Counted from the stretch's first letter, positions 1 to 12,226 are shown. The stretch is DNA of 64,000 nt from Paracentrotus lividus (GCA_940671915.1 CALNVZ010000277.1:1-64000); one strand, 5' to 3'. Numbers and translations are program-made. Notes: generated by a model not told the origin, from the sequence alone.

Positions 1-1650
1 AGTTTTAAAATGATGAAATGTTCTTATTGCTGTGAGATATACATTATGGACCTGCTAACCATAAAATACTACTGGATAGGAGTCATCTCTTTATCTCTTT
101 TTATCTATTATTTTATATCGTGATGGCGGGTCACGTGGCTGACATTTTGGTGGGTCACGTGTGTGACCTATGGCAAATTGTACAGAAAAATGAATATGTT
201 ATATATTATGCAATAAATGTACATTTTGATCAATTACTATATCCACTGTGGTAAAACTTTTATGAACTCAACCTTAATCAGTCACTGGAGTGTTTTGGTA
301 GCTGTCAAGACTTGAGGTGGGGCGGGGAGGGAGGGGGGGGGGCCCAGGATGCCCCTATAAGATCTCGGTTGTCGACCGCGCCGAAAATTTGCACGATGGT
401 AGTGTGCGATGTAAACTACACGAAAGCACTGTTAATTTTCCCCGAAATAATATTTATTTATTTTATATGAATTAATTATGCTAATTTATGCATTGCATGA
501 AGTCATAATTTTTGTTCTAATTGACAAACTAAAGCTTCTGGAATGCTAATTTTTTGTTTGCATAATCCTTGTAGGATTCCTAACAATTTTATTTGGAAAA
601 GAACTTGGTATCCAAATAAATTCCTTATGTATTTCATTGTTTTATGAATTTCTTATGAATTTCCTTGTTTTTCGACCTTTTGTTTTTCTTTGTTTTTCCC
701 CCAAAATTATTGCAGAACCATTTTGGAGCATAATAATGCTAAAATAAATTGATTTTAGCCAATGAAAGTGAAAATAATCAGACCTTTATGACCGCCCCCA
801 CCCAGCGGGTCACGTGTGTGACCAATTTGTTTGCTAATTAATAGTCAAATTAAAACTTGCCATGGATTCATATTTGGTGAGATGCAAGGTACATTAAATG
901 TAGCTTTGGAGAAAAAATAATAATAATACCAGAGCCATGGTTAAGGCGGGGCATAAACTTTTTGTGTTTTCTGGTACACGGTGGAACATTGAGGGGCAAT
1001 TACTTCTTTTTCAGGGTTGATATCTTTAATGGCAAATCAAGACTCAAAACATATATTTTGGGGGTCAGATTTAAAGGAATAGAGGTAATAATAATAAAAA
1101 TGACACGTAACTCAAAAGTGAGGAATCAGCATATCCATTTCCAGCCATGGTTTAAAAAAAAATGATATTATGTACGTTTTTCCATCTAATATCTTATTTT
1201 ATAATTATGAAAATGAGCTATGAACATTGCAAAAATCATGAAAAAACATTTGTTTCATGAAACTTCAGATAGTTGCTCTATTGATATGCAGCTAAAATCA
1301 AAAAGACATTTTTTTATTGTCCCAAAAAGGTTCAACTTTTTTCGAAAAGGATGGCCCATGCGTTTTATATTCACACTGAACAACTCTTGCTTATATTGTA
1401 TACTGAATGTATTATTTTGATTTATGTTAATATATAAAAAAAACCTACAAACGAAGAACCGCCTGGCAGTGTCCTGGTTATGAATTAATTAACTAACTAA
1501 ACTATTATTTCCCCCCCATGCATGCATTCATGTATGTGGTTATCTTTTTAAACATATATCCACATGGGCATTAACTATCTGAAATACCATTCGTGGGTTA
1601 ATCTGTAGCCATGAACGACAAATCACGCCTCTCTCCCTTCTTCCCTTATA
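1..1650. other. Gene-free AT-rich intergenic DNA
   Basis: No open frame here resembles a protein family or has convincing splice context; the two 66-67-codon frames look like chance. The stretch holds a G-run near 320-341 and two identical 17-bp words with palindromic arms GGTCAC/GTGACC at 152-168 and 807-823, plus a shorter relative at 128-137. The shared core GGGTCACGTG contains an E-box (CACGTG). No repeat boundary is visible around them. Confidence 0.6.
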
Positions 1651-1655
1651 CCCCA

Positions 1656-2716
1656 CGTCCACACTGAAGCTCGTCCTACTACCGCCTTGCAATTCTGCCC
1701 AACGGACATAGTCTGTTGGTAAACTGAGTGGAGTAGTCAAATAGCTTCTTACGATCGTCTTTTACGAAACTTCAGGACTAGCTCGTTCGGATTTCACAAA
1801 AGATGATATAAAATCAGGTGTAAAAATCAGGTGCGCCCATCTGTCCTAACATCTTGACGGTCCCGGTTAGGCAACGTACCTGAACGAGATTGGAGTACCT
1901 ACCAAACGAAATTCGTAATTAAATGTATCTAAAGATGGCTAGGACACGCTGCATACAAACGAGCATTGATATGATTAAATTTATTCAAGTCTGAAATTAA
2001 ACGTATGACAAGTTCCTTAAACGGATACGGATTCTACTCTGACGGAGAAGGACGCTACTCACGAACATACGTTCATTTTTTAAACAGAACGGCAGTTCAT
2101 AATTCCCCGTCACACTGAGCTAGATTCTCACTGACGTCTGGTATTTCTTGGCGTGAACGGGGTCAACTGTACACACGGACTTGAAACGTGTAACCTTTGA
2201 GAAGTCTAGTACAGCTCGTTTACAATTCTGTTTACGTACAGCTTGGCGACACGGGCCGACAGCTGATGAGAACGTGGAAGGGCATGTCCGTTTTTATTGA
2301 ACATGTTCAAAAGAATCGTACTGTGCTTCTAGTATTCTAAATATTAAACGTAGGACAAGTTCCTTAAACGGGTAGATTTACTTGAACGAGCAAGACGTAC
2401 TACGAACGTATGGTAACCAATTTGGTTTCATGCTGCGCATAGGCACTTTTAGTGACGTGACGTGCTACGAAACGAGTATAAATGAGGAACGAGCAGTTTA
2501 CTCGTTCTGAACTGGATAACAACGTATTGCGACGCGGTAAGACGGAATTGACGTAACGAGAACTATTTATGAACTGCCTAGCAACGTATTCAGAAAATTA
2601 TTTTTCAAAGTTATAAGTTTCCAACCCGACCAAAAAGCCCTGCTTCAAGACAATTGTTTTTTAAAAACGGGCAAAAACGGGCAAGAACGTTATAGAACGA
2701 CCTCAGTGTGACGGCC
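1656..2716. mobile_element. Candidate ~1.06-kb TIR (MITE-like) element
   Basis: The ends are imperfect inverted repeats of about 22 bp. The left end has CACACTGAAGCTCGTCCT and the reverse complement of the right end has CACACTGAGGTCGTTCT. A related word, CACACTGAGCTAGATTCTC, recurs inside near 2,109. Two internal direct copies of a ~30-bp word with the core GACAAGTTCCTTAAACG lie near 2,008 and 2,353. The interior is unusually rich in ACGAAC/GAACG words, unlike its flanks. There is no coding capacity, so it would be non-autonomous. The superfamily and target duplication are unclear. Confidence 0.4.
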
Positions 2717-2719
2717 CCC

Positions 2720-3265
2720 TTAACTATCATACGACTTTCAAAGGCTTCCAATTTCATGACTTTACCTATTAATTTAGTTACAGTGATTTCATATTACGAC
2801 GTAAATATTGTTAATATTATTTCTGACATTTCTTACCTTTGTACGTTTTCATGCAGTATATCACAATGTCACCACTCATGTATATTCCGCTGTTCCAGTC
2901 TGTGAAAAGCACACTCAACAAGGAAACACTATCTATGCCGTATTACAACGCGATCCCACATGTACACCTAGCCATCACATTTACCCCGCTGTAATCCCTT
3001 TTGAACATATTCATTTTTTTGTCATGCTTGACAACCCATTGTCAAATAAAAAGTAGTGCTCGGAAATTCATCAATGTCGATGACAATACCTGGGTACTAT
3101 TCATAACGAGGATAAATATTACCCACATAGCTTGACTAAACATTAGGGAGACCACAAACTTCACAAACTAACCGGGAAGTGCTATGAATAGAAATTCATC
3201 GATGCTCATTCAGCAAAGCGAACACTCTATTGTAATTTTCAGTTGAACAGATTGTGATTCTTCCT
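2720..3265. other. Intergenic DNA, nothing recognisable
   Basis: Short overlapping open frames at 2,708-3,056 show no family resemblance or codon structure. Two similar short words (AAATTCATCAATG near 3,065 and AAATTCATCGATG near 3,194) are the only repetition seen. Confidence 0.5.
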
Positions 3266-3503
3266 ATCAAAATGACACTTAAGTCGCAGAGCAAAGAGTA
3301 AAAAAAGAGTCAAGGAAATATGGGAAAATAATACAAAAATGTCCAATTTTTGGGGGAAATTATTTTAATTTTCTGAATCTCTAAAGTTATATGTATGATC
3401 TAAAAGAAAAATTAATTAAACGAGTGAAAACGATAATTGTAAAGTATCTAAAAATCTATCATTTCTTCGACTCTTTGCTCGGCAACTTGTGTCTCATTTT
3501 GAT
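3266..3503. repeat. Inverted-repeat unit, ~35-bp arms
   Basis: The left arm (3,266-3,299) begins ATCAAAATGACACTTAAG and ends GAGCAAAGAGT. The right arm (about 3,470-3,503) is its near reverse complement with a few mismatches. The loop is about 170 bp of AT-rich DNA. The shape fits a small foldback MITE, but I could not fix a target-site duplication. Confidence 0.45.
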
Positions 3504-3979
3504 ATGACGCATCAAATTTACATTTGCAGTTGACAAAATGAATAAACACATAAAAATTCTATTGTAGTAAATATGTGAATGGTCCTCCCACTCACTTGGT
3601 ACAGTTTAGATCGGTTTACATTGATGCTCAAACAAAACACGCTTACTTTGATTTGTTGGTGACGGTCGGTGGGGAATTAGTAAACTTGCGTTTTTATACA
3701 AATTATATTCATGAACATTTGCAGATGAGGCAACTGTGAAATATTGAAAGTGTATTATCGATAAAAGAAAATGTTGTAGCATGAAGAGAAAATAAGATCT
3801 CCCGCTTCAATGCAAATGCACGGTTGATTTTTCTTTTAAGATTTTGTTTCAATATGTTTGTTAAATCAATTCAACGGTCACAATAATAAAGTAAAACATA
3901 AAAAAAAAAAAATAAATAAAAAATAGGAAATACAGAAATCAATTTTTTGAAATTTTTAGAATTGTGGTAATGAAATATA

Positions 3980-4798
3980 GGGGAGACCGGGTATGGACGT
4001 TACAAAATTCACATTTTGGGCCAGATAATTCTAATGAAAGAACTCACCTACTCCATATTGGGTCTGTAGTTAGCCTATTATGTTGGCTAAAACCTGAGGC
4101 ATATATAACTTGAAAACATGTAAACGCTAATTAACTACAGCTTAATTAGTGAAGACATTTTTTTGTAACAACCTACCCCATATACGGGGTAGGTTTGATC
4201 TATACAATTCAACGGGTGAGTCCAAATTGTTAAATATCGTTAACATCCGGGGGTAAGTTGACAATGTGTATATCTCTTATACCATACTTTAATTTAACTT
4301 TCCAGTTTCTTGACATCGTAACAGTAGATCAGTAGAGCTCTTAGAATAGACCAAAATATAGAAAAAAAAAATATTAACACCTAAAATTGAGACAAAATGT
4401 AAATTACATATGTAATGTAATTGGGTAAGTTGTACATCACATGGGGTAGGTGTTGTAACAACCTACCCCATGTGGATTTTACACACAGACATCAACTGTA
4501 GCACAGTCATTAGGCAGAATACAGGCATGGCTAGGGGTATTAGTGACATACATGTACTATATTTACAATACCGACTATCATCATGTGCCTTCAGTTGTAA
4601 AGCTATTACAAATTTCAGTTTTTGTCAAAATATTACTTTGAACTGTAAAAAATGGTTTTTGTTGATTTGCTTTCAATAAAACAACGGAGAAACCTCACGA
4701 CCGGCAGTTCATCACAGCTATATGTAGGCTGTATATTGTTCCATCTTAGACACTGAAACTGTACAACCTGACCCTGTAACTTCCATACCGGTCTCCCC
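3980..4798. mobile_element. 819-bp MITE with TA target duplication and internal hairpins
   Basis: The terminal inverted repeats read GGGGAGACCGGGTATGG on the left and, reverse-complemented, GGGGAGACCGGTATGG on the right. Each is flanked by TA (3,978-3,979 and 4,799-4,800), which suits a TA-targeting cut-and-paste family such as Tc1/mariner; the family is inferred from the TSD only. Inside are two strong hairpins built from ACCTACCCC/GGGGTAGGT: one near 4,170-4,190 and a longer one at 4,441-4,475 with ~15-bp arms. The 69-aa frame inside is not a recognisable transposase, so this is a non-autonomous copy. Confidence 0.7.
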
Positions 4799-4800
4799 TA

Positions 4801-5358
4801 ATATCATAAAATATAAAGGAATATTTCATGGTTTTCATAGGTCACATACACCCTGCCTTCCACCTCACATACAACAAGCAAACCACGAGAGACATAAAAC
4901 TAACATTATCGTAAACCACACACACAAACACACCAAGACACATCTCCAAACCCACTCACACCCACAGACATAAACCCTCTCACACACCTAGCAAACCCAA
5001 TAACACCCATATCACACTAACACATACACATACACGCACAACACAACATACACACACACACAAATTCATATACATACTTTGGGACAGTAAATTATTATGA
5101 GGGAGTGCAAATCCAATTAACCTTTTTCATAGAGTGTATGCTAATTTTTATTTTATTAGATGATATGTGAAGCTTTCTTTCTTTTTCTTTTTTTTGGGGG
5201 GGAGGGGGGGGGTTTAATGATGCTTCATAAACCAAAAAGGACTTTATTTCTTAATTTACATATCATTTGCATTAAAAGCATAAAATTCTATTACACATAA
5301 CCTCTAGAATCACTTTGATAACTAATTATGATAATTTGTTTAGGGAGACATGATTTTG
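4801..5358. other. CA-rich low-complexity stretch and AT-rich spacer
   Basis: 4,850-5,065 is dominated by degenerate CACA/ACACAC words interspersed with CCCA, typical of a decayed dinucleotide microsatellite. A G-run lies near 5,196-5,212. No coding signal is seen. Confidence 0.6.
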
Positions 5359-5655
5359 CAATCAAGGTATTATGAGATAATTCGTTTTTAATGTTTTTGG
5401 AAACGGAAAAGCAAAAACGGAATATTGGGACAAAACTGATTCTGATTTGGTGAAAAATAACAGAATATTGAAATACCTCTTCTGATTCCTTTTTCTGTTT
5501 TCCGTTTCCACAAACAGAAAAACGAATTCTGATAGTACCGTTTTATTACTTTCCTTTTTCCGTCGTGCGGAGCCAGAACAAAGACATTCAAAAGAAGAAG
5601 AGGACACTCGTATACCGGCAATGTAACGTCTCTAAATTAATTATGTATTTAACAT
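5359..5655 (-). repeat. Dispersed ~300-bp repeat, copy 1 (inverted partner at 17.3 kb)
   Basis: This segment is the near reverse complement of 17,262-17,575. Shared landmarks include GTATACGAGTGTCC, a stretch around TTTGTTCTGGCTCCGCAC and purine/pyrimidine-rich AAACGGAAAA tracts. Inside each copy the words TACTATCAGATAATTCG and CGAATTATCTGTTAGTA form a foldback. The short open frames it contains (77-81 aa, lysine-rich) are by-products. The same family at both ends of a 12-kb block could be two independent insertions or the ends of one composite unit. Confidence 0.65.
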
Positions 5656-5658
5656 GTA

Positions 5659-6352
5659 CAGCAAATGAGGGGCTTTCAAAGTATAGGAATGTGCATCCCT
5701 TGTAACCCTGCCTTGATCCGCTACTGCAGCACTGTCAAAACCCTTCTTTTTTTTGGGGGGGGGCATGTGCGAATTAGAAGGGGACCAAAATTATTTCAGA
5801 TTTGGCAGCCCAATCATTTTTTTCCTACGTCACGCCAGACCTTGCAAGCAAAAAGCTACATAAATTTACACTTCAAGTTTACCAAGCGATTAAGGCGGGG
5901 GGGGGGGGTGGTCGAGGAGCGGAGCGACCCCGTACCCAAATTTAGAAGAAAAAAATCCTTGATTGGGGCCTTTGGGTCCTTTTTTGGTATTTATTTCTTC
6001 TTCTTTTTTGATGCATGATTAATGACAACCCAAGTAATGTCTTATCCTACCTCTATGGATGATGATCTTTGGCTTGCCGATGGGCCAGCAAAAAGCATGT
6101 CTCCCCCCCCTTTACGCTCGACCAACGTGAAGTGAAAAAACATGATGTACGTTTTTGCTTTGTGGCGTGACGTATAGGGAAAACGTGTGCATGCCAGAAT
6201 CTGACATTTCTATTTGGCTCCCAATGAATTCCCCATGTAACTGCACCCAGCCCCCCCCCCCCCTCAGGAGCTTTCGACAGGTCTGCAGTAGCGGATCAAG
6301 GCAGGGCGCAAGGGACGCACATTCCTATACTTTGAAAGCCGCTCATTAGCTG
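5659..6352. mobile_element. 694-bp TIR element with ~70-bp inverted ends
   Basis: The left terminus (5,659-5,730) and right terminus (about 6,282-6,352) are inverted copies sharing GGCTTTCAAAGTATAGGAAT and CTTGATCCGCTACTGCAG. TA dinucleotides flank both ends (5,657-5,658; 6,353-6,354). G- and C-runs lie inside (5,755, 5,898 and 6,251). The 117-aa plus frame it contains has no recognisable domain. Its right end abuts the 3' tail of the LINE to its right. Confidence 0.65.
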
Positions 6353-6354
6353 TA

Positions 6355-8590
6355 CGAATGAATTGAATTGAATTGAATATTTATTGTCCATTTGGAAATT
6401 CTTTGTACATCGGTTTTTACAAATAATAGAAATACATTATATTTACATTTACAATAGATAATACATTACATTTACAAGGAAATACACAAATTAATTTCAT
6501 TAATCGATGACATTGGAAAGAACTAAGTTTCTGCATTAATTGTTATTCATTGTTACTTCATTTATACAACATTTACCGAATTTTGTTTAAATTTTCAACG
6601 AGAAAGAAGAAGAAGAAGAAAAAGAAGAAGAAAATGAGTGAGGTAGAGACAAAGACAGGACTTAAAAGTTGACAGAAAGAAAAGAAAGAACATGGCAATG
6701 ACAATTGTAATAAAGCCGTGATAGGCCTAATTATGAAAAACATTTTGCATTGTAAAATTATTTGATAGTGAATTAAATCGTTCGTCTGATATTGAAGTTT
6801 ATTAAAAAGCCAGGATCGAGTGAGTTACTTTGGTAGCATAATTTATCGAGTAACTTTGCTGTTGAATATGTGGATAGAATTAGGGACAAAAGATTGCCTA
6901 AACCGGACTCTATTGGTGCGGGGGACGCAGAGGCGAATTCCAGACCTGTTGTAATTATAGAATTGGTACAAAGGATGAGATGGGTCATTCATTATAACCT
7001 GTACTTTTGCACGCATTCTCTCTGTGAACAAGTTCTCAATTGAAGGTAGATCTTGACCGATGATTTTCTGGGCGATTTTTCGTGGACGCTCAAGCTTACT
7101 TTTGTTTGACTTTGTGAGATTTCCGAAGAAACAAATAAAATTGAACATAATTACTGATTGAATAATGGCCTTATAGAAAGTGTCAAGAGTGTCCTATCAA
7201 GGCGCAATTTTTTGAGTTGGCGCAAAAAGAAGAGCCTCTGATTCGCCTTCTTTTGTATTGAGACAGTGTTTTCTGTCCAGTCCAAAGTATTCGTTATGCT
7301 GGTTCCCAAGTACTTATAACTACTGACCTGATCAATAGACTTGCCATGAATTTCAAGTGGCATGTGTTCCATCGAAACATTTCTCCGAAAGTCGATAATC
7401 ATTTCTTTTGTTTTTCCAACGTTCAATTTTAGATGGTGCGAGTCACACCATGCCACGAAGGCTGAAACTACTGAAAAGTACCTGTCTACGTCCACTGAAA
7501 GGTACCCAGAAATAACCGTGTCATCAGCGTATTTGATGATTGAACAGCTTTCATCTCTGGTGACACAGTCATTAGTATAAACTGAGAACAATGCTGGGGA
7601 TAAAACACAGCCCTGCGGCACCCCAACATTATTTGTACGGACATCTGATATTACATTGCCAACTTTTACTCTTTGTGGCCTTTTCAACAAGAAGTCATGC
7701 AATAACATTGATAATTGCGGGTTTACATTGATTTGATCTAATTTCTCAATTAACAAATGTGGTACCAGAGTGTTAAATGCACTAGAGAAATCGATAAAAG
7801 TTGATCTAACATATGTTCTGGCTCTGTCTAAGTGAGAAATAGTCTTGTGTAAATACAACAAAACGGCACCCTCTACTCCCCTATTCGATCTATACGCAAA
7901 TTGCATCGGGTCCAGGTGTACATGTTTCAATAGATGTCTTAACAGAAGTTTCTCGAAACATTTCATAATATTACATGTTAGGGCAATAGGCCTGTAATCA
8001 TTCATATCTACTGGGTTTTTAACTTTTGGGATCGGAACGATAAATGAGGTTTTCCATAGGTTCGGAATAACTCCACAGTCGAGTGCCTTTTGAAACAACT
8101 GTGTGAACACTCCAGCCAACTGATCTTTGCATGTTTTCAAAACTTTATTAGAGATGCGATCAGGTCCAGGAGCCTTTTGGACTTTCACTTGACCCAATAA
8201 CATCCGTACATCATGTTCTAACAAAACAATTCTATTTTCATCGTTTTCCTCTACCTTTCTTGTCAATTTATCAACCAATTTACTATTCTCAGTCGAGAAA
8301 TCGTTCCTATCAAATCTGCAATAAAATTCGTTTAGATCATCAACAAAAGACTGACAAACAATAGTTTGAGGTACGCTTGGTTTCTTTTTGTAATCAGTTA
8401 CCCTTTGAAGCGTTTTCCAAGTAGTTTTCGTGTCATTATCCTTGAAGCTTTTCTCGATCTTTTCTTTATACAATTCTTTACATGACTTGACCTTTTCTCT
8501 GATTTGTTTTTGAACATTCATTACATCTACCCGATTACCCCTACAAAGTGCTTCGTTCTTTGTGTTCATTAGGTCTCTCAGTTCTTTTAG
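6355..8590 (-). pseudogene. CR1-like LINE: reverse transcriptase and 3' end (decayed)
   Basis: The minus-strand frame running from about 8,590 to 7,151 encodes a non-LTR reverse transcriptase, the enzyme for target-primed reverse transcription. The N-terminal part has KAPGPDR. Motif A is FIDFSSAFNT (nt ~7,770-7,798), then GVPQGCVLSPALF, then the catalytic YADDT (nt ~7,518-7,532) and the YKYLG thumb-side motif. A one-base slip near 7,165-7,175 moves the frame: the conserved C-terminal tail continues in the overlapping frame 6,843-7,148 (MFNFICFFGNL...). The 3' end carries an (AATTG)n tail at 6,360-6,378. The RT style (FSSAFNT, PQGCVLSP, YTNDC) suits the CR1/L2 group; the exact clade is not certain. 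The 5' side is interrupted at 8,590 by a TIR element, and the missing upstream coding resumes at 13,296. Confidence 0.85.
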
Positions 8591-9234
8591 TGTTCCTGCG
8601 TTTTGAACGGTCGACCGAATCATTGAACGAAAAACCTATCCATTGTCCAATCACATGCTCAAAATCGGAAGCTCCGCCCAACCTGGACCGTCATCTTTGT
8701 TTTCGTTCATGTATTATTCATATTATTCATTAAGGAGGCGGGGACATGCGATGTTGTGTTATTGTCAATGTCTTGAATAAAAAATGAGTTTCTTTCCTGT
8801 GATGGGGGGAAAAGACCGAATTGACTAGCATTTAATTCTGCTCAGGTTTTTCAACATTGTGTTTAAATTCGAATCATGTATTTCAACATCATTCTGTTCC
8901 TTTCTTTTGCTGATATGTTGGCATAGCTAGCCCCGACCAAGTAAACATTACGTTTTTATTGTAATTCAGCAAAACAACAAATTTAAACTAATTATTTTCT
9001 CAAGGTTTCCTCCCCAAAGTATTATAATCTCTTAGACGTCTCCGCGATGGAAACAATATCGGATACGTCTATAGTCTCCGGGTGTCTATTTGATACCACC
9101 CTTAGTGTAATGTAGAGTCATAACGGTATCGCTTGTCAAATAATGTTCTGTACTATTCTATAATACACCCCTTTTAAAAAAAAAATCTAACCTTTTCCCA
9201 TAAAGAAATAAGATTACATTTCTAATCAGCATTA

Positions 9235-9551
9235 AGGGTGGTATCTCATTTCGCGGAAACTAATTTGAAACAAATTTGTGACGGATTTGACAGCATGGCT
9301 TTGCCATTCCCAAGTTTCAGAGACGTCTCAAGTGGCGCAAACGATTCCGTCGCGGAGATGTCTCCGCGACAAAATAGAAAATGTCGTCTCCGCGACGGAT
9401 AAAAAGTATTAGAGACGTCTCCAATATCGCGGAGACGTCTCCGAGACGTCTCCGCGATATTGGAGACGTCTGTAATACGTTTTATACGTCGCGGAGGCGA
9501 AATTTTCTATTCTGTCGCGGGGACGTCTCCACGAAGTGAGATACCACCCTG
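9235..9551. mobile_element. ~315-bp MITE of the CGCGGAGACGTCTC family
   Basis: The ends are inverted: GGGTGGTATCTCATTTCGCGG on the left, and the right end reverse-complemented is GGGTGGTATCTCACTTCG. The interior is dense in GGAGACGTCTCC and CGCGAC words and includes a 59-bp near-perfect palindrome at 9,413-9,471. Similar fragments appear at 9,725-9,865, 12,227-12,491 and 12,492-12,650, so the family was active within the larger element. No coding capacity. Confidence 0.65.
9413..9471. repeat. 59-bp perfect palindrome (29-bp arms, 1-bp centre)
   Basis: The left arm 9,413-9,441 starts AGACGTCTCCAATATCGC and ends GAGACGTCTC. The right arm 9,443-9,471 is its exact reverse complement around a single C at 9,442. 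AGACGTCT, itself palindromic, occurs at both outer ends and again near the centre. Confidence 0.85.
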
Positions 9552-10295
9552 ACCAAACTATCGCACACAAAAGGAATGTGCCTTGGACCATAAGAACCTA
9601 CTACATTCTTTGATCTTACGTAATCTACTGTCCCTCGTGTACATTATCATGAATCATTCGTTGTATTCGTTTGAATAAAAGACTTTAAAAAGTTTCTTGA
9701 CTACGCCTAATGAAGTAGACAGGTCCAATGAGGTTTCTTTCCGTCACGGAGAGGTCTCCGATACTTCTTTTCTTTTTTTCTTCGTTTATGTCTCCGCGAC
9801 TAATTTCAAAACCGTCTAAAACCCGTCTCAAGGTAGTCCCAGTCCGTCTCAGGGCAAGTGATATGACACCATAAGCCATAATAAATGAGTTCACCTAAAG
9901 CATTTGATGAATGAAAAATGCATGATTCCAAATTATTTCGTACATAATTTCGACTCAAAAACATAAATGATTGCGTTTTATGTTTACATAATTATGGAGA
10001 GGAAACTTGCACTGCAAAAGGTGTGATCATTTATTTGTTTAGAAAAAAAAAGATTAATAACAAAACAACAACAACAACAAAAAAGAAAGAAAAAATCTTT
10101 CATTTAAAGCTTTTTTTTCCGATTTCTTTATTTTGTCAACAGAACTCGTGGCATGCTCTTGAGAGCTCTTATAACAAAAATCGGGTGTTTGTATACATGC
10201 TTCGAACGACTCTCTCTCAGCTTCTGAAAAAAACAATTTGAAAATAATATAAAGAGCGACGAAAATGCTTTTGCTGTTTCGAAACGTAGGCCTAC

Positions 10296-11300
10296 CTTGG
10301 AATTCCCAACGTTGTAACTTATGAAAGAACATTCTTTGTATGAATAGAGCAACGGAAAATCATTCATAAGATGAACGTACCGTAGAATATTCATCTTTTT
10401 AACTTCTGAAATAACATTCTTTGTATAAATAGAGCAACGAAAAAGCATTCATAAGATGAACGTACCTTGGAATGTTCCTCTTTTTAACTTCTGAAAGAAC
10501 ATTCTTTGTATGAATAGAGCAACCAAAACGCATTCATAAGACGAACGTACCTTGGAATGTTCATCTTTTTAACTTCTGAAAGAACATTCTTTGTATGAAT
10601 AGAGCAACGAAAATGCATTAATAAGATGAACGTACCTTGGAATGTTCATCTTTTTAACTTCTGGAAGAACATTCTTTGTATGAAAGAGCAACGAAAAGCA
10701 TTCATAAGACGAACGTACCTTGGAATGTTCATCTTTTTAATTCTGAAAGAACATTCTTTGTATGAATAGAGCACGAAAAGCGCATTCATAAGACGAACGT
10801 ACCTTGGAATGTTCACCTTTTTAACTTCTGAAAGAACATTCTTTGTATGAATAGAGCAACGAAATGCATTCATAAGATGAACGTACCTTGGAATGTTCAT
10901 CTTTTTAACTTCTGAAAGAACATTCTTTGTATGAATAGGGCAACGAAAAACATTCATAAGACGCGAGTACCTTGGAATGTTCATCGTCTTAAACTTCTGA
11001 AAGAACATTCTTTGTATGAATAGAGCAACGAAAAGCATTCATAAGACGAACGTACTTGGAATGTTCATCTTTTTAACTTCTGAAGAACATTCTTTGTATG
11101 AATAGGGCAACGAAAAAGCATTCATAAGACGGAACGTACCTTGGAATGTTCATCTTTTAACTTCTGAAAGAACATCTTTGTATGAATAGAGCAACGAAAA
11201 AGCATTCATAAGAGAACGTACCTTGGAATGTTCATTCTTACTTCTGAAGACATTCATTCTTTGTATAATAGAGCAAAAAAAATGAACGTACCTTGGAATG
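10296..11300. repeat. Minisatellite, ~12 copies of an 80-90-bp unit
   Basis: Each unit contains CCTTGGAATGTTCATC, TTTTTAACTTCTGAAAGAAC, ATTCTTTGTATGAATAGAGC and GCATTCATAAGACGAACGTA. ATTCTTTGTAT starts near 10,331, 10,411, 10,501, 10,583, 10,671, 10,753, 10,842, 10,921, 11,008, 11,091, 11,174 and 11,257, a mean step of about 84 bp. Units that are multiples of three long yield a repetitive minus-strand frame (10,646-11,038), but the frame breaks at single-base indels and looks non-coding. Units become more degraded towards both ends. Confidence 0.85.
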
Positions 11301-11830
11301 TTCCTCCGTATAGCTTTTGAGAGAATGTATTTATAAATGAAGTCAGGCCTACCTTGGAATTTTCATCGCTATAGGTTAGCCTTCTTTGTTTAGTGACTGC
11401 TCGTGACGCCTCGACTTTCTTTTTTGTTAACTTCTATAAAAGGGGTAGCCAATAATGATATTTTTGTTTTTATTTAGGTGGTATCTCAAGGACGTACGAG
11501 AGATGGAGTTCCAACTGGCAACTATTTTATTGAAACAGCTGTCACTTTCTAAGACGCACAAAAGAACATACAGGTTCAATGCTGCCTAGATCCTCAAAGC
11601 CGACAGATTCATGGCAATACAGAGTAGCGAATTGTGTATTTACTTATTATTCTTATATTTCACTTTTCATTTGACTGACAGCGCGCAAAATTGAGCACAT
11701 GATAAGATATGAATATATCGAACGATGTAATGTCTAACATTGGGGTAAATTCAATGACAGCACCTTAAATTTGTGAAAAGGGTTTAAAAAAATGATCATC
11801 CTAAAATCCCCTTTTTAAACAATCTTCCGA

Positions 11831-12176
11831 TTATTTCCGGCAGACGAAAATTGAATATGTGCTAGTTGGAATATTGGAAATTATGAAGCTATATGTCAGA
11901 TTAGTGCCGATAACTGCCCAGTCAAGTAATTTGGATTTATATGTCGGAAAATATTGTGACATTTCTTTTAGCTTGCCGCGCAAAGGATACGCATTAATTG
12001 TGTATTGCTCAACAATTTCAGACATGGTAGCGAAAAGTAATTTCTTACAAAAAAAGATATCTCCTTTTGAAAGTGGCCTACGAGTGCAGCCAAGTATAGG
12101 GATCTTTTGTCTACCAATCTGCAAGAGAGATATAGTTAAGCACATGCCCGACATATTTTCTCCTCGCGGCTTTTAA
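11831..12176. other. Overlapping unassigned open frames (105 aa plus, 107 aa minus)
   Basis: A plus frame (11,859-12,176) and a minus frame (11,831-12,154) cover the same DNA inside the 4.7-kb TIR element. Neither resembles a domain I know. The minus frame has a mixed composition with YPLRGKLKEM and YFPTYKSKLLDW, which could be a relic of element-encoded protein. One or both may be chance. Confidence 0.25.
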
Positions 12177-12226
12177 GCTAGGTCAACGATTCGTCCGCTT
12201 GCATGATCTCAAGGGCTTGTACCTCC

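Noticed and set aside
4840..5070. Telomere-like or satellite array
   Set aside because: The words are irregular CA-rich low complexity with no fixed unit.
10646..11038. 130-aa minus frame with a repeating KKMNIPRYVRLMNAF peptide
   Set aside because: It follows the minisatellite; the frame exists only where unit length is a multiple of three and is broken by indels on both sides.
10296..11300. CRISPR-like regular spacing of repeats
   Set aside because: Units are contiguous diverged copies with no unique spacers, and the genome is eukaryotic.
11831..12176. Transposase remnant of the 4.7-kb TIR element
   Set aside because: Neither frame shows a recognisable catalytic or DNA-binding motif; listed only as an unassigned open frame.
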